Shown piece after piece: positions 27,831 through 39,997 of a DNA stretch of 64,000 nucleotides. The DNA lies in NCBI GenBank assembly GCA_016785225.1, contig JAFBJZ010000238.1:688001-752000 (forward strand). The letters run 5' to 3'. This DNA comes from Psettodes erumei. Lineage: Eukaryota > Chordata > Actinopteri > Pleuronectiformes > Psettodidae. Position numbers and translations under genes: made by a program. Below the pieces are notes generated by a model, which ran no database searches, had not been told where the DNA came from, and worked only from the letters and a program-made list of their open reading frames with translations. How positions within the stretch are numbered: the first letter of the stretch is position 1; each line of letters starts with the position of its first letter.

Positions 27831-29090
27831 GCGTGTAAAGACGCAGCATCTAAAGACTACCTACTACATATGTTAAAAATGAAGGTAGGAAGATCATGGG
27901 TTTACTGGATTATCCACTGATCTTCCTCTCTATCAGGTGTATCTGTATGACAAAAAAAAATCTAGAGCCCCAAAGACCATTCTAATGTTTAGCACAGCAG
28001 AAACTGTCCAAGTTCACAGATGCTTAAGCAACTGTTTCGGATCTCATTCTGCAATCCTTTGATTACACTGTACTGTGTACTGTGAAGCTGTAGGAGCTGG
28101 CTGTCAGGTGAAGGTGGGGACCTGGGTATGCTTAGCTTAAGTGATGTGGAACATCACCTTGCTAGTAGGGAAGGAGCTGGAGTTGGTGGGGGAGGTTGAG
28201 TGGTACCAACTAAATGTTGAGCTCACCTCTGGGGTCACCTCTACAAACAGCACTGGTTGTTGAAGAATACATTGTTATTATGAATATGAGGCATGATGAT
28301 CAAATCTATGCAAAGCATTCCCAAATTGTAATAAGACAGTGCTAATAAAGCTGAGGAAAGACATTCACAATAATAATTTCTTTCACCTCTCAGTTTGAGC
28401 TGGCAAGACTCAAAAGGCAAGTTCAAGTCAATTTGCACCATGCAGATCTTGGGATGAATGCACCAATGGCAAGGCTATCCTTGGTCTTTACTGCAAATCT
28501 GACATTATTCAGAAGATGGTTGCTGCTGTTGTGGAAAGGTCTTCCAATTCCATTTTAGTGAATGGCTTTCAAATCTTAATGACAGAGACCAGGAGACAGA
28601 AAGGGGCTAAAACCAGAAGTTCATATAGCTGTTCAGATGAGTTCCTCTAAGCTCACAAACTTTATGAAACTAATATCATCCTGTTTTCACCTGCAAATGC
28701 ATCACATGGAGGAAAGGACAGTCGCAAACTGCTCTTCTACTGTGCCTGGAATCTGATGGAGGGATGTGATAATGCAGAGTGATGACAATGCTGCATTCAC
28801 TGCTCATGAGACCCTAGAACAATTATTGTGCAATTAGGGAAACACCATATGGTTTCAGAGTCATTTGCAGCTATCATCTATTAACACAGTGCCAGACAAT
28901 GCCACATGTGTTAAGGACATGCTTTTATGCCTGAGCCTGTGCTCATGTACATGTGTGAATGTTGAAAAAAAGAATGTTCATTACATCCTACAATATTCAG
29001 GTATTGGATAGAATGAACAACAACCTGGCCATAATGCTTTTCTCAGTCAGCTGCTGTTTGCAGCATTGCATCATTTAATGCCTGTGCATG
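27831..29090. other. Non-coding stretch, nothing recognised
   Basis: No exon, RNA gene or named repeat could be supported. Confidence 0.5.
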
Positions 29091-29139
29091 CACTGTAAAA
29101 AATGTCCGTGAAATGAACAGCAAAGTGCTGTAAAATCGG

Positions 29140-29445
29140 GGTTGGTGTGGTTGGTGCCACCCCTGTACTGTTTTACTTTTTTTTAGATAAGTGAGATAGT
29201 CTTTTGTTTTTTTATTTCCTAGTCAGGGAGTGTAGTGAGGCCCTGTTTTGTTTGTATTGATTTCTTTTGTTTGGCACAACCACTGTCCCGACTTCCACCA
29301 CACCATTTTGTAAACTGTTGTCACTGTGATCTCAAACTTTTGGACTGTGAGTCCCCCTGTAAATAAACTACTTCATACTGCAGCAACAGTGTTCCTTCTC
29401 CTTTTGGCTGTTGCGTTATGGTTCCGTTTAAAGGGCTGTAACAAA
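29140..29445 (+). mobile_element. LTR-like fragment nested in the 29.1-30.9 kb element
   Basis: The segment starts near GGGTTGGTGTGGTTGGTGCC, contains a polyadenylation-type signal in CCTGTAAATAAACTACTTCA (near 29355), and ends around GGGCTGTAACA. GC-rich start, AATAAA and a ...TAACA end suggest a decayed solo LTR from a family different from the three LTR copies listed separately. No target duplication was found. Confidence 0.35.
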
Positions 29446-30368
29446 TACAGTTACAATTACAACATGACAGTGTTATAACGAAGGTTTTTTTTGTCAGGCA
29501 GCTTTTTTTTTTACAGAAAGAAACCATATAATATTTGAGTCATTTATGCTATTATTTAAATAGAAGAAATGCAGGTTGACTGACTTGATAGTGCCACTCA
29601 CATGCCATGCTCAGACTATGACAAATAATGATTACCCATTACACATATAAAAGCATTTAGTTTTATATTAAAACATTTCTTCATTTTTATTTTGAAAATG
29701 GATCCTTATGGCAGGCCAACTTTGGCCCATGGGCTCCACTTTGGCCAGCCTGGGTTTAAAACAAACAGGTCAGTATGTCTGTTAAGAAATGTGTCAGCCT
29801 ATACTTAATAATAATACATCAGAAGTCTATAGTACAACTAAGACAAGTTTTTAAAAAAAGCATGAACTATTTTTATGACTTCAACAATAAAATAAGTCTG
29901 TACAGGCACTGGTTTTAAAACACTGTGTTACACAGAAACGTTCCTGATGTACATTTTACATTCCCGCAAAAGTAAACTAACTACTGCATCTCAATTTCAA
30001 ACACTGTAAGCTCAGCCTCATCAAATCATTGAGCAGCAGAGTGTGTTGCAGTCATTTCATTGCACCACTGAATTATCGCGGGAGGAGGCAGAGCAAGTTC
30101 ACAGCTTGTGCCATCTCTCGTGTTGGAAGACAGTGTAGTTTCAGTTAAATTGCAGTGTTCAATGGGCCTGTAATTCAACATTCAGTTAAATGGCAGACTC
30201 AATTCTGAGGTTTTTACAGCTAAAAAGTGTTGTTTGTTTAGTATTTTTCAGTGAAATTTAATAGAATTTGATGGAGAATAAGCGAAAGCTAAATGCAAAT
30301 ATTACGGAAAGAATTTGTTTAATAACAGAGTGGTTATGTAAATTCAGCAGAAGATGGCTGTTGGATAT

Positions 30369-30729
30369 TGTGATGGTTTGGTTTGCCTGCTGTCTGTTCA
30401 CCCCCTCCCCCTCTTGTTTCTCTGCTGCTTTCAGGTTATGGTAGGAGGCGTGGCCGGTCTCCCATGATTGGGCAAGACACATCTGAGCAGCATCTCCAGT
30501 GATTACCTTGCCTCTACATAAACCTGGCCAAGACGTCCGTCCGCTGACAGATGATTGCGCCAAGTTGCCCTACGCATGTGCCTAGCTTAGTGAATACTCC
30601 AGAACGACAGAGACCTACCTAGTTTTGCTTTTTGAACTTCTTTGCAAACCTTTGTTTGACAGCATTAAAGACTTGGACACCCTGGCTTTTGGTCTCCTGC
30701 GCTTTGTGGTCCAGAACCATTCCGTGACA
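30369..30729 (+). mobile_element. Solo LTR, family A, copy 1
   Basis: It runs from TGTGATGGTTTGG to CATTCCGTGACA and is flanked by GATAT (30364-30368) and GATTT (30730-30734), a 5-bp target duplication with one mismatch. The interior shares with the copies at 41863 and 50080 the phrase AGGAGGCGTGGC followed by CC/TGG, a promoter-like CTACATAAACC (near 30517), ACAGATGATTGC just downstream, and TTTGGTCTCCTGCGC near the 3' end. This layout (TATA-like box, then a poly-A-type region, 5-bp duplication) fits a Ty3/Gypsy-type LTR, although no internal region with gag or pol is present in this window. Confidence 0.7.
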
Positions 30730-30892
30730 GATTTACTGCTTTTAAATGTTTTTTCTTTGTAATTACAACAGTTTTAAGCTGTACAATTTACAGGTTGTCC
30801 TGTAAAGTGGTTTACATTTTCACAATATTTTTACAGGATTGTTCTGGTAACAGCTGCCAGCTTTTTTCCATAAAAAACTTTTTTTTACAGTG

Positions 30893-33800
30893 TGTACTGT
30901 ACACTGCATGTACACATGAAGGTACAGTCAAGGCACTGTATCCAGGGTGTGCAAATGGGAAAAGGTTGCAGCTTTTACTGGAGTGTGGTGAGGGTGACTC
31001 CCATTCATTGAGGGAAATAGGAAAGTGTAATGTGTACCTTCATGCTGCAGCTGTTAAACTCAACATCATGGCAGGTTGATACACGTCTTACAACAGATAT
31101 GTGGGACTGGAATTTTTTTTAATTGTGAATTTTTAATTTTTTTTTCCTTTTATCAAAATCAAGTCACGACCATCTTACTCATATTTAAGTTGTTTAAAGG
31201 GGGCTAATTATGGTAATTTTCATATCTGAGTTTTTCATTCTGGTAATCCACCAGAGTAGCATTTCATATTTATCTCAAACTGCCTGCTATTAAATCATAG
31301 CTCTAGATTACAACAACAGCAACACCTATTACCTGCTTACCTCGTGTTCATTGTTGTATGTGTCAGAAATGCACTAAAATCCTGAGTGCTGTCAGGAAAC
31401 TAAACTGTTATTCTGCTGGCACTAAATGACTGTGTAGTAAACCTGCACTGTTGGTCATTTGAATGCTGGGGTAAATCGACACTAATTACCTCAAATGTTT
31501 AATATGAACATACAACATTGTAACATTAGGAAAAAACTTAATAGGTCCCCATTAAATGTGGAGAAAGCTTTCTTTTGTTTTGTTTTGTTCTGTTGGGTTG
31601 AAGGTACACATATACACACAACCCTCCATAAACACTTGCTGGGGTATTAAATGAGACTGCTTCCATGGCAGGATGACACACATGCTTGACTACAGTTCTC
31701 CCTCCCTGAGACACTTCAATTTTACTGTTTTTCTGCATAAGTCGTCTGACAGTGCTTTATTTATTTTGCCCTAACAAACATCTGCTGTTACCCCAAAGGA
31801 GCTATTTAATCCGAACACCAACTAAATCTGACACAAGCTCTGTTTGTGTTCCTCAGTTTAGTTACACAACACTATTTTCTGCTGTAACACACAGCAAGCA
31901 TAGGTTAGATGAATGAGCTGCAAATTCTACTTAATCCACCAAACAGAGCATATGCTTTCATAGCTATCACATAGGTGTGACCAAACAAGAAGATGTGCAT
32001 TTTTGTGATGCAAACAGACGTTAATGCCAGTATCACAGTTCTCAGCCCAGTAGTGAACATTGTCGACCTCTCTGGATGATTTGGGTCTTGAGTCAGTGTC
32101 AGCTGTACTGGTGAGTAGCTGTAGCATGAGTGGCTTTCAGACTGCAGAATAATGAGATACTTAGAAAAATGTGTAGTGATATATGGACTGTAAGACAACA
32201 GACCCTTGCAAGAATAAGATCCTACATACTGTATGTATGTAACAGCTTTGCATGGTTGTAATTAGTGTGGTGTATATTTTTGGCTTGCCCTATCTCAAAA
32301 TTAACTTTGCTTTCAACTTTAATTCTAAAATCCTATTTGAGCTAAATAAAAACCACAGCATCCAAAAATGTTCACAATGACAGTGCTTACACACTGATGT
32401 TTCGCAGGTTCACTGTCTTAGTTGAACATGTTAGTAAAATATTACACTAACTCATCATCATCATCATTATCATCATCATAATCTGAAACAGATACTTTTT
32501 GCATTGGTGTTCCATTCCTCTGGAGACTGGAAGTTCCATTGTCAGCTTATCATCATCATGTCATGATATACAGCGTTGATCATCAACTGGCAGGCAGCGG
32601 GCCACAACTGACCTGCCAGAGCTCCCCATTCAGCCCACAGAATATTTATGAATTCAGAAAATGTCAAGGGGGAAATATGTTCACATATTTAGGATATCAA
32701 GCATGTTTTTCTTCCTACATTGTTTCCCAAAGATTGATTTATTTGTGGTGGCCTGGCACAATATCAGCGTTGACCTTCACATATTGATTTTCAATGATAT
32801 TTTTACTATTTCAAATGGGTAAAATCTTATCTCAGTGTAGAGTGCAGCACCTTCATTCACTCAGCCCCTCCTTGACCTCTATCTCTCTTTCTCTCTCTGA
32901 AGAGAGGAGGAGGACAGCAGCCAACATGCAGCTGTGGGAGAGCCAATAAGGACAGAATCTGCAGGTGAGACTGAGCAAATGGAGATAGAGATGTTTATAT
33001 TGTTCAGTTTTTAAATTGTCACAGAGTTATTATTATAATTAAAATATTTGAAATTCAACCCAAAATATATACATTTGACCCATCAGTTGCAAAGATAGCC
33101 ATCTGTCTGCTTATTATTAGAAAGCAGGAGTGATGAATGGAAGAGTCCTAACCAGCAACAGTCAAGTCTACAAGTCTAATGTCACTGCATTAAAAAACAG
33201 TACTGATGTGTGTGTGTGTGTGTGATGTGTGACAAACCATGAATACATCTTAATATAGCTGTTGCTAGATAGGTGTCAGGGGATTGACAACTGATTAGTG
33301 ACCATGAATATATGTATTAAACATTATCATCATCATCATCTATGCAACAGTTGTTGAGACATGTGGCACAAAACCAGAATGGTGACACCCGATATACAGA
33401 TATATTGTATGTCAGGGGATCACTAAAGTCATTAATATTCATCCTCTGGAGAGCTCAATATCTTGCATCTCATCGAAATCTATCCCAAAAGGTACAGTAA
33501 ATCCACAAATCATCATTCACTTTCAAGAACCGTGTAATGATCCCCCAAATTCATGAGTGCAGTTCTCCATCTTTGCCTTACTACTTACTCTAACACCAAG
33601 GTAACCCAGCAAGGATTTGTGAGACCTCAAGTCTAAACTTGCAGCATTGGCATCACTCAAAAGTTTGGCAGCATGACCTTGGCTTTAGATGATATTCACT
33701 ACAGCAAATAAAGAGCAACTCATTTCTATGATTAATCATCTACTGCTGATTTGTTACCGTGGCCATCTCTTAAATGACTCTTGGTCATTGAAGAGACACA

Positions 33801-34379
33801 CTCAAGAACAAAGGGCTCACTTTGCCAATCCTTTCAGGGTCTTATCCATGGAATTCAGATTATCAGTACCAGGTGAGAGTGTACTGTGCAAGGGTGTAAT
33901 CTGGTACTTTGTCATAATGTTTCACCATATTTCAAGAGTTGAATGAGTCAGAGTCATCATGAAGGAGTGCCCTTGTACATGCTGAGAGTTTATCTGAATA
34001 CCTCAGGAACATAATGAGTTCAAGTCTGGTTTGTCTCAATGAGAAGCTCTATTTGACTGCTCCAATGGGCCAGTTGAAAATTCCAGGTAGAGACTAATGA
34101 AGCAACACACATCATAGATTGTTGAGAATCTAATGAGCCACTTCCTACGAGCCTCCACAAAGAACATGTAGCCCTGTAACCTTATTTATCATTATTTAAA
34201 TATGATAAACAGTGATAAAGAAGAGTTTTCTGAATTTGTTAATTGGGTGTGTTAATAGTATATACTTAACCCGAATCCACCTTTAAATGTGTTTGTCTCA
34301 ATGTGTTCATAGGAGGTGTTGCACTGTAACTAGGTTTTTTTTTTATTCCATTTTGTGAGGTGGTGTATTTTGGTCCTTT
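30893..34379. other. Unique stretch with minor simple repeats
   Basis: Short (TG)n run near 33207-33223, ATC-rich runs near 32455-32480 and 33328-33340. Apart from the candidate exon noted at 32903-32964 nothing coding was recognised. Confidence 0.45.
32903..32964 (+). other. Speculative small exon
   Basis: A strong pyrimidine tract (CTCTATCTCTCTTTCTCTCT) ending TGAAG precedes a 62-nt segment that stops at CTGCAG followed by the donor GTGAGA. Inside is a short frame ATGCAGCTGTGGGAGAGCC then TAA. The splice signals fit a small untranslated exon, but pyrimidine tracts are common in this window and no neighbouring exon was found. Confidence 0.2.
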
Positions 34380-34900
34380 TGGCTGGCCGTAGTGAGCTAC
34401 GTGAGAGAGTGAGCTACGTGAGAGAAAAGAGCGCGAGCGATTGATTTTTACGAGCGAGCCGACGTTGAAGCAGGACTGTGACAAACGGTTTTCTTTTGGA
34501 CATTTCGCAGCCGTCAGTGAGGGCCATATCACTGAGAGGGCTGGGGAAGCACTGTGGAGAGTGGAGGTCCCGCGGCGAGTGTGGACTTTGTCATCTTCCA
34601 GTGAGTTCTTAGTTAGCGCGCAACGCTAGCTACGCCGTAGAAACGGAGCCACGGAGCCGGGCTAGCTAGCCACAGGTAGCCTGTTCGTCGACGCTGGGGC
34701 TAACACAGCGAGCAGCGGTGGACGTCGCGGAGAGTGGACCTTGCTTCTGAGTGGATTAAATAATCTTCAATTGATCTGTCGCGGAGCGTGGAGCGGTGAC
34801 TTTGGATTGATTCGTCGACCGTGAGTAACTCTCGTTTCGCCGGAGACGCCATCTTCCGGACCAAAACAGGCCTGCAACGGGGGTTGGGATTTTCTTTTAT
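34380..34900. other. CpG-rich block
   Basis: This is the most CpG-dense stretch in the window, with GCGCGAGCG, CGAGCGAGCCGACG, CCCGCGGCGAG, GTCGACGC and TCGCGGAGCG, in otherwise AT-rich, CpG-poor DNA. Two donor-like sites on the plus strand are CCAGTGAGT (near 34599) and ACCGTGAGTAAC (near 34820). It could be a CpG-island promoter with a first exon, or the 5' region of a retroelement; phrases such as CGCCATCTTCCGGACC and AAACAGGCCTGCAACGGG seem familiar from fish repeats, which favours the second. No coding frame with a motif is present. Confidence 0.4.
34392..34425 (+). repeat. Perfect 17-bp tandem duplication
   Basis: GTGAGCTACGTGAGAGA occurs twice in direct succession at the edge of the CpG-rich block. 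Confidence 0.95.
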
Positions 34901-35006
34901 GTTAAATTAGCTGCCGGTTTAGGATAACAAGTGCACTCCTTGGTAGATTGACGTTGTTTACTTGGTTTTGATTGATAAATGGTCTGATTGGTTATTTTAG
35001 GTTTCA

Positions 35007-35118
<112 letters not shown>

Positions 35119-37564
35119 TTTCAGTGTATTCCATACCGTTGAGTGTTTTGACAGATGTATTATGGGTATGTGGTTGAGATGAACGGAAGCTGATTCTTTG
35201 GTATCGCTAAGCAATTGTTGCCTTGCTACATTTGAGTATTTTGTGTGATTGAGAGTTTGTGATTTTCGCTTGTGCGTGGGTAAAGTCCAATTGTGTTATT
35301 TTTTTCCCCATATTCCTAAACTCAAAATTCCTTGCCCTAATACTAATTTCCCCTTTTTCTCCTAAATACATTTATGACTAAAAGTTTAAAAATTCATCTA
35401 CTGGTGTCTGTCTCAATTATTAAAACGCATGCAAATTCATGTAAAACCCGTAATTCATAGGTTTGGAGCAATTGGCTAAAAACAACTAGGATCAATTAAA
35501 GAACTCGTAGCTTTCCTATGTTAGGTAGGATAAATTGGGCTACAAACAGACTAACTGATAGATGGCAAACCAGTTGTTTAATGTTGCAAACAACATACTT
35601 CAGTAAGCCGTAAAGCTGCATGATGAACAGAGAAGGAACAGGCAGAGATGGAGGTGACAGAAATGCAAAAGTCAGTGTCATCAAGTAGTTTCCATTTGTT
35701 CGTCTTTTGAAGAGAATTTGACCTGGGAGTGTTATAATCTGTAGTATCTGTAGGGATTTTATGGTCTAATGAAATTTCCTGGGATGTCTGTGAAGACTCA
35801 GTCATGACCATAATTTTTCAGTTCTGTGTCATTTCAACTATGAAATGGGGACAATCCAACATTTTGAAAAAAAATTATATATTATGCAGAGTACAGTAAG
35901 AATAGCAGTATGAATATATAACCCCCTAACGTGTCCAGCAAAGAGATGGATCCAGGAAGGATGAGCCTAGTGTAGCACAAAAGGCGGAGCGCAACCACTA
36001 GGCTAACAAGAGACATTCCAGCAGCTCCAAAAGTTGCCTCTGCCTGTCTGCCCAAGCCCAAAGGGCTTCTTCATAAGCATGTTGAGCTTTGACTTTTTAT
36101 CAAGGAAGCACATATTTTGCTGCACAATTGCTCACCCTTCACACCAAAAAGTCACCTGGAGGTTTCATGTCTGTCCCACCCCACAAAATCTGTACAATAT
36201 GAATGAACACTTACACTTCTAACCTCTGTGACATAGTTTAAAAATGACTCAGATGTGTTCAGGACTTGGTTGAAAAACTGTCAGTCAAGCTCTGGTGTGG
36301 ACTAAATAACATCAAGGCTACATGAAAAGGGGGTTCTCTTTGTCCTAAACATTCAAGGATATAGTTTCCCAAGCAATGCAAAGCAAAACAAAAATTGCCA
36401 GCTAGAACAGGCAGGCAGTTCACATCTGAGACATAATCTTTTCACTGTGACATACTGCCTATCCTCACTTACACCAATGTGTCTTTCCAGATGGACAAAA
36501 ACAACTCCTTCCAACTTGCATTAAAAAAGAGATGTTTTGGTGCTAGACCTTTATCAGGAAAATGGTTTCTGACAATGACAGGTCATCTTAAATTGAAAGT
36601 GACTGTGGGCATGCAACCAGCATGCATTCACCAGCCTCTGTCTAGAAGAGTCACTGGAACAGTCCAACAGATATTGTGCAGTCCATGGTCTTTTTCAGAG
36701 CTCTGTGTGTGTTTGGTGCCCCAAAAATGACAAGGAGAGGCAACTTTGGAGGTGGACTGTGGGCTGCCTTCATAAATTCTTAACTTTTGACTGAGTGAGC
36801 AGGACACATGTTTGAGTGGACAGAGGCCAGTCCAGGGGCTTCGCTCTGGAGCAATGAGATGACATAAAAAGTGTAAGAAAAAAAATTAGGATATACACAA
36901 ACTTGAGCAGGTTTCCTCCGTGTCTTCTACTCTATTTCCACAATTCCTAATACACCATGTCAGCTTCCAGTTGATCTGCATGAGCTGCAGCTGATACCAC
37001 ATTAAGGACATGACTGACCACACTACACATACATAAAGCATGAGCTTCTAAAAAATCTGTTGTGTAGCCTGTTGTGATTCACATAAAGGATGGTGTGCAG
37101 CGTGTGTCAGTGTGTTGTCAGTGTATGGTTTTGGTGTTACGTACATCTTATGCAGGGGTCTGTGTAAGTGAAACTGATGCTTCATCTCTGGACACTTGAT
37201 GTTCCATTTCTTCCTCTTTTAAGCATGTTTTAACATTTAAGCAGTTTTTGCCAATACCATTCAACAGCAACAGGGGGATGTGAGTAAGGATTTTGTACAT
37301 AATGTTAGAAGATAGGAGCACTTCCAAGAGATTAACAGAGCTCTCATGTTTGAATCATTGCTGCAACAGGCATCTGTGTTAGAAAATATCTTGAGATAAT
37401 GATATGCAATATATATTTTTTAACATATTGTATTTTTTATTTTTAAGCTTGTCACATAATCATGATATAAAGTTTACTTGTCAGCAAACACATATTATTC
37501 ACTCATCCAGGAGTCACTGCTTGCTGTGTCTCAAGGAGGTAGAGTGTGTCAGCCACAATTTGGA
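35119..37564. other. Non-coding stretch, nothing recognised
   Basis: AT-rich unique sequence; no motif-bearing frames. Confidence 0.45.
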
Positions 37565-37668
37565 AGGCTGGTAGTGTTTAAATGAGTGATTGGCATGTAG
37601 TGTAAAGCACTAGTGGTCACCTTGACTAAAAAAGTGCTATCTAAATGCAATCCATTTACCAGTTATCC
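37565..37668 (-). repeat. Teleost interspersed repeat (TTTATATAGC type), 5' fragment
   Basis: On the minus strand: AAATGGATTGCATTTAGATA, GCACTTTTTTAGTCAAGGTG, ACCACTAGTGCTTTACACTA. It matches the 5' part of the family at 5885 and 24225. Confidence 0.6.
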
Positions 37669-38420
37669 TTAATTTAGAGTGTTTGTGTACATCTGTTGTG
37701 CTCCTTAATATATCGCTCTTGTTTCGAAATTTTTCATAGTCTTCGCCCTTAAATAAATAAATATAAAATGGCATTCACTACAAGCTTTTGATTGTTTTGG
37801 TACAAAACATGTTTGTTTTCCATACTGCAAAGTTTGATGAGGCAAGCAACAATCAGACATAGCTTCCCAGACCCAATCATGATACAGATATGATGTAGCT
37901 ATAAGGTTTGAGATGATGTTGCAACCTAACTGATTTGACTCTGAATGACTTGCATACATGTTCATTGCCAACTGGTCATCTGTCATATATTATGTATTTA
38001 TTTTTCCTGTTCTTGTGATAAAATTAATTACTAAATAACATACTGTAGTTGTTTTGACTGCGAAATAACAAGAACAAGAGCTGTCCTGAGCCGAGTCTAA
38101 GGGTCAGTATAATCAGCTAAAATAAATCACCTCTGAAATCACACTTCTACTGTGGTTTGTGTACCTCAACCTGTAAGTGTTGCATTTCTGCTGTCCTTTG
38201 CCACAGCCAAGCTCTGAAGTATAGCAGTTCACTGCACGTTATGGCTCAGCTTGGCGGTTTAGAGCCAAGCAAATCCATAGCGTTCACTCACAAAATGATG
38301 ACAAAATTTAAGAATGCTGCTGGTTGAATACTAATGTATTCACTGAATATTTCCCAGCACTGGACTGGACAAGTGTGCCATAATCAGTATGGGAAAGTCA
38401 GGCTGAGTGTTTGCTGTTAA
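37669..38420. other. Non-coding stretch, nothing recognised
   Basis: No exon or named repeat recognised. Confidence 0.45.
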
Positions 38421-38499
38421 AAAAAAACTTAAGTGGTGGCACTGGAGGATCAGGCTGAATGCAGCCTGATCCCCCAGTGCCACCACTTAAGGTTTTTTT
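38421..38499. repeat. Near-perfect 79-nt foldback hairpin
   Basis: The left arm (38421-38457) and right arm (38462-38499) pair over 36 of 37 positions, with one A-C mismatch (38446 with 38473) and one single-base bulge (38491), around a 4-nt loop AATG. The outer seven pairs are A-T only (A run on the left, T run on the right); the inner part is GC-rich with the stem phrase AAGTGGTGGCACTGG. No transposon termini or target duplication is apparent. It could be a very small foldback element, a local inverted duplication or a hairpin RNA precursor. Confidence 0.9.
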
Positions 38500-39340
38500 A
38501 TTCAACTAAAGCATGCCTATGTACATTGATTGTTCAGTCACTAAAATGTAGGTTTGCTTGATTCATGTATTTATTTAGCAGCATCAGACATTGCTGGGGG
38601 GTATGTGATGTGCCCACAAAGCCTGTGTGTTCTTCAAAGGCGAGAGAGGTATGTCCTTCAGCATTTTGCAATGGCGTTACTGTGTGTTTGTGTGTGTGTT
38701 CAGGCAATCCACTTGACTCCCTGTTTCAGCTGTCCTCAGGGGTGACATTAATGCTGGGTGACCTGTTCATAAGAAGTTAGTGCTCAATTTAAAATTATTA
38801 TCAGCTCAAATAAGTGAGTTGAAATTTAAACACAAAAAGGAGTCTCATATTTTTTGACAAATTGTCAATGGGGCAGACATGACAGGGATACCAAAAAAGT
38901 AGTTTTAGTGTAAAAAAGACTGAGATGCATATATAAACTCACAAATTATTAATCCTATGTGACTAATGACAAAAAGCAAATGCTCAAGTTTCCTTTACTG
39001 TCATTACTGGCTTGCTCATACCTGCGTTGACATGTGTATGTTTTATTATTTAAACCCAGCATACAAAGCATTACATTGTCATTCAACTATAATATGAAAG
39101 TATGTTTCACTCAGTTAAATGGGGCTGTGATTCTTTACAATAACTGTCATGTCCCCACACACTTGAAAAGCTGATAAACGGAGGAAAAAAAGGAATGAAG
39201 AGACTCACGTGTACATCTTAATTGTTGTCATGTTGTGAGGAAAACATTTTTTAAGACACAAACAACTTGTGCATTAGTAAATGAACAAGGTAAGAAAATA
39301 GATACAACAGCACTGTGCTTTCATTACATTTTATTTGATC

Positions 39341-39396
39341 ATTATTATTGTTATGGACAATATAAATTATTATTATTGTTATGGACAATATAAATT
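39341..39396. repeat. 28-bp tandem duplication
   Basis: The unit ATTATTATTGTTATGGACAA plus TATAAATT occurs twice with a 28-bp period and no visible mismatch, indicating a recent duplication or replication slippage on the ATT-rich start. Confidence 0.9.
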
Positions 39397-39974
39397 CAGT
39401 CTAGTGTTCAGTCTAATGGCATCATCAGGGTTATTTTCTCATTTGACAAAGCTGCCCATGTACTCATCTTACTGTGTAAACTTTGTGGAGTTCCCCTTCT
39501 GAACCAAATAAATAAAATCATCTGATTGTTTAATCTCAAGGAAGTCCTGATCATTACCTCTCTACACATTCTAGCACTGAATACACATATTCCCACATAT
39601 ACACAAACACAAAATATATCTCCTGGAGCCTTTGGTGGTATATGTATGTACAGTAGGTTAGACCCCATCATCCCCTGTCTCATTCAACATACTCTTCAGT
39701 ATTGCACGATATCATCTTCATTATCCCTCTCTATTGACTCAGTACTGGCTTGCACCTCTCCATCAGCCACTTCATACTATGCACATAAGGATATTTTGGA
39801 TATACAGTCTGCTATATTATTCATTAGCCTAGCATGTGGCAGTTTGTAAATGGCAAAAGTTGCGCCCGAGCAAGTCAGAGGTGCTCTTGGTGCTAATTGC
39901 TTTGGATAGAGAATAAGAGTCAATGTAAGGAGAGCCATCCTTTGGGGGTGTAGTGTATTTAAGTACCTGTACGT

Positions 39975-39997
39975 ACACACACACACACACACACACA
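39975..39997. repeat. Short (AC)n microsatellite
   Basis: About 11 AC units after GTACGT. Confidence 0.95.

Larger units (their letters stand above)
29091..30892. mobile_element. DNA element with CACTGTAAAAAA inverted ends, interrupted by LTR insertions
   Basis: The left end is CACTGTAAAAAATGTCCGTG (29091) and the right end is CTTTTTTTTACAGTG (to 30892), forming inverted termini. Next to the right end lie TTTACAGGTTGTCCTGTAAA and GGTAACAGCTGCCAGC, phrases that in fish genomes typically sit just inside such termini, so the original element was probably a short non-autonomous transposon of a few hundred bases. It is now 1.8 kb because other sequences lie inside it: a solo LTR at 30369-30729 and an LTR-like piece at 29140-29445. 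The flanking target duplication is not clear. Confidence 0.55.
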
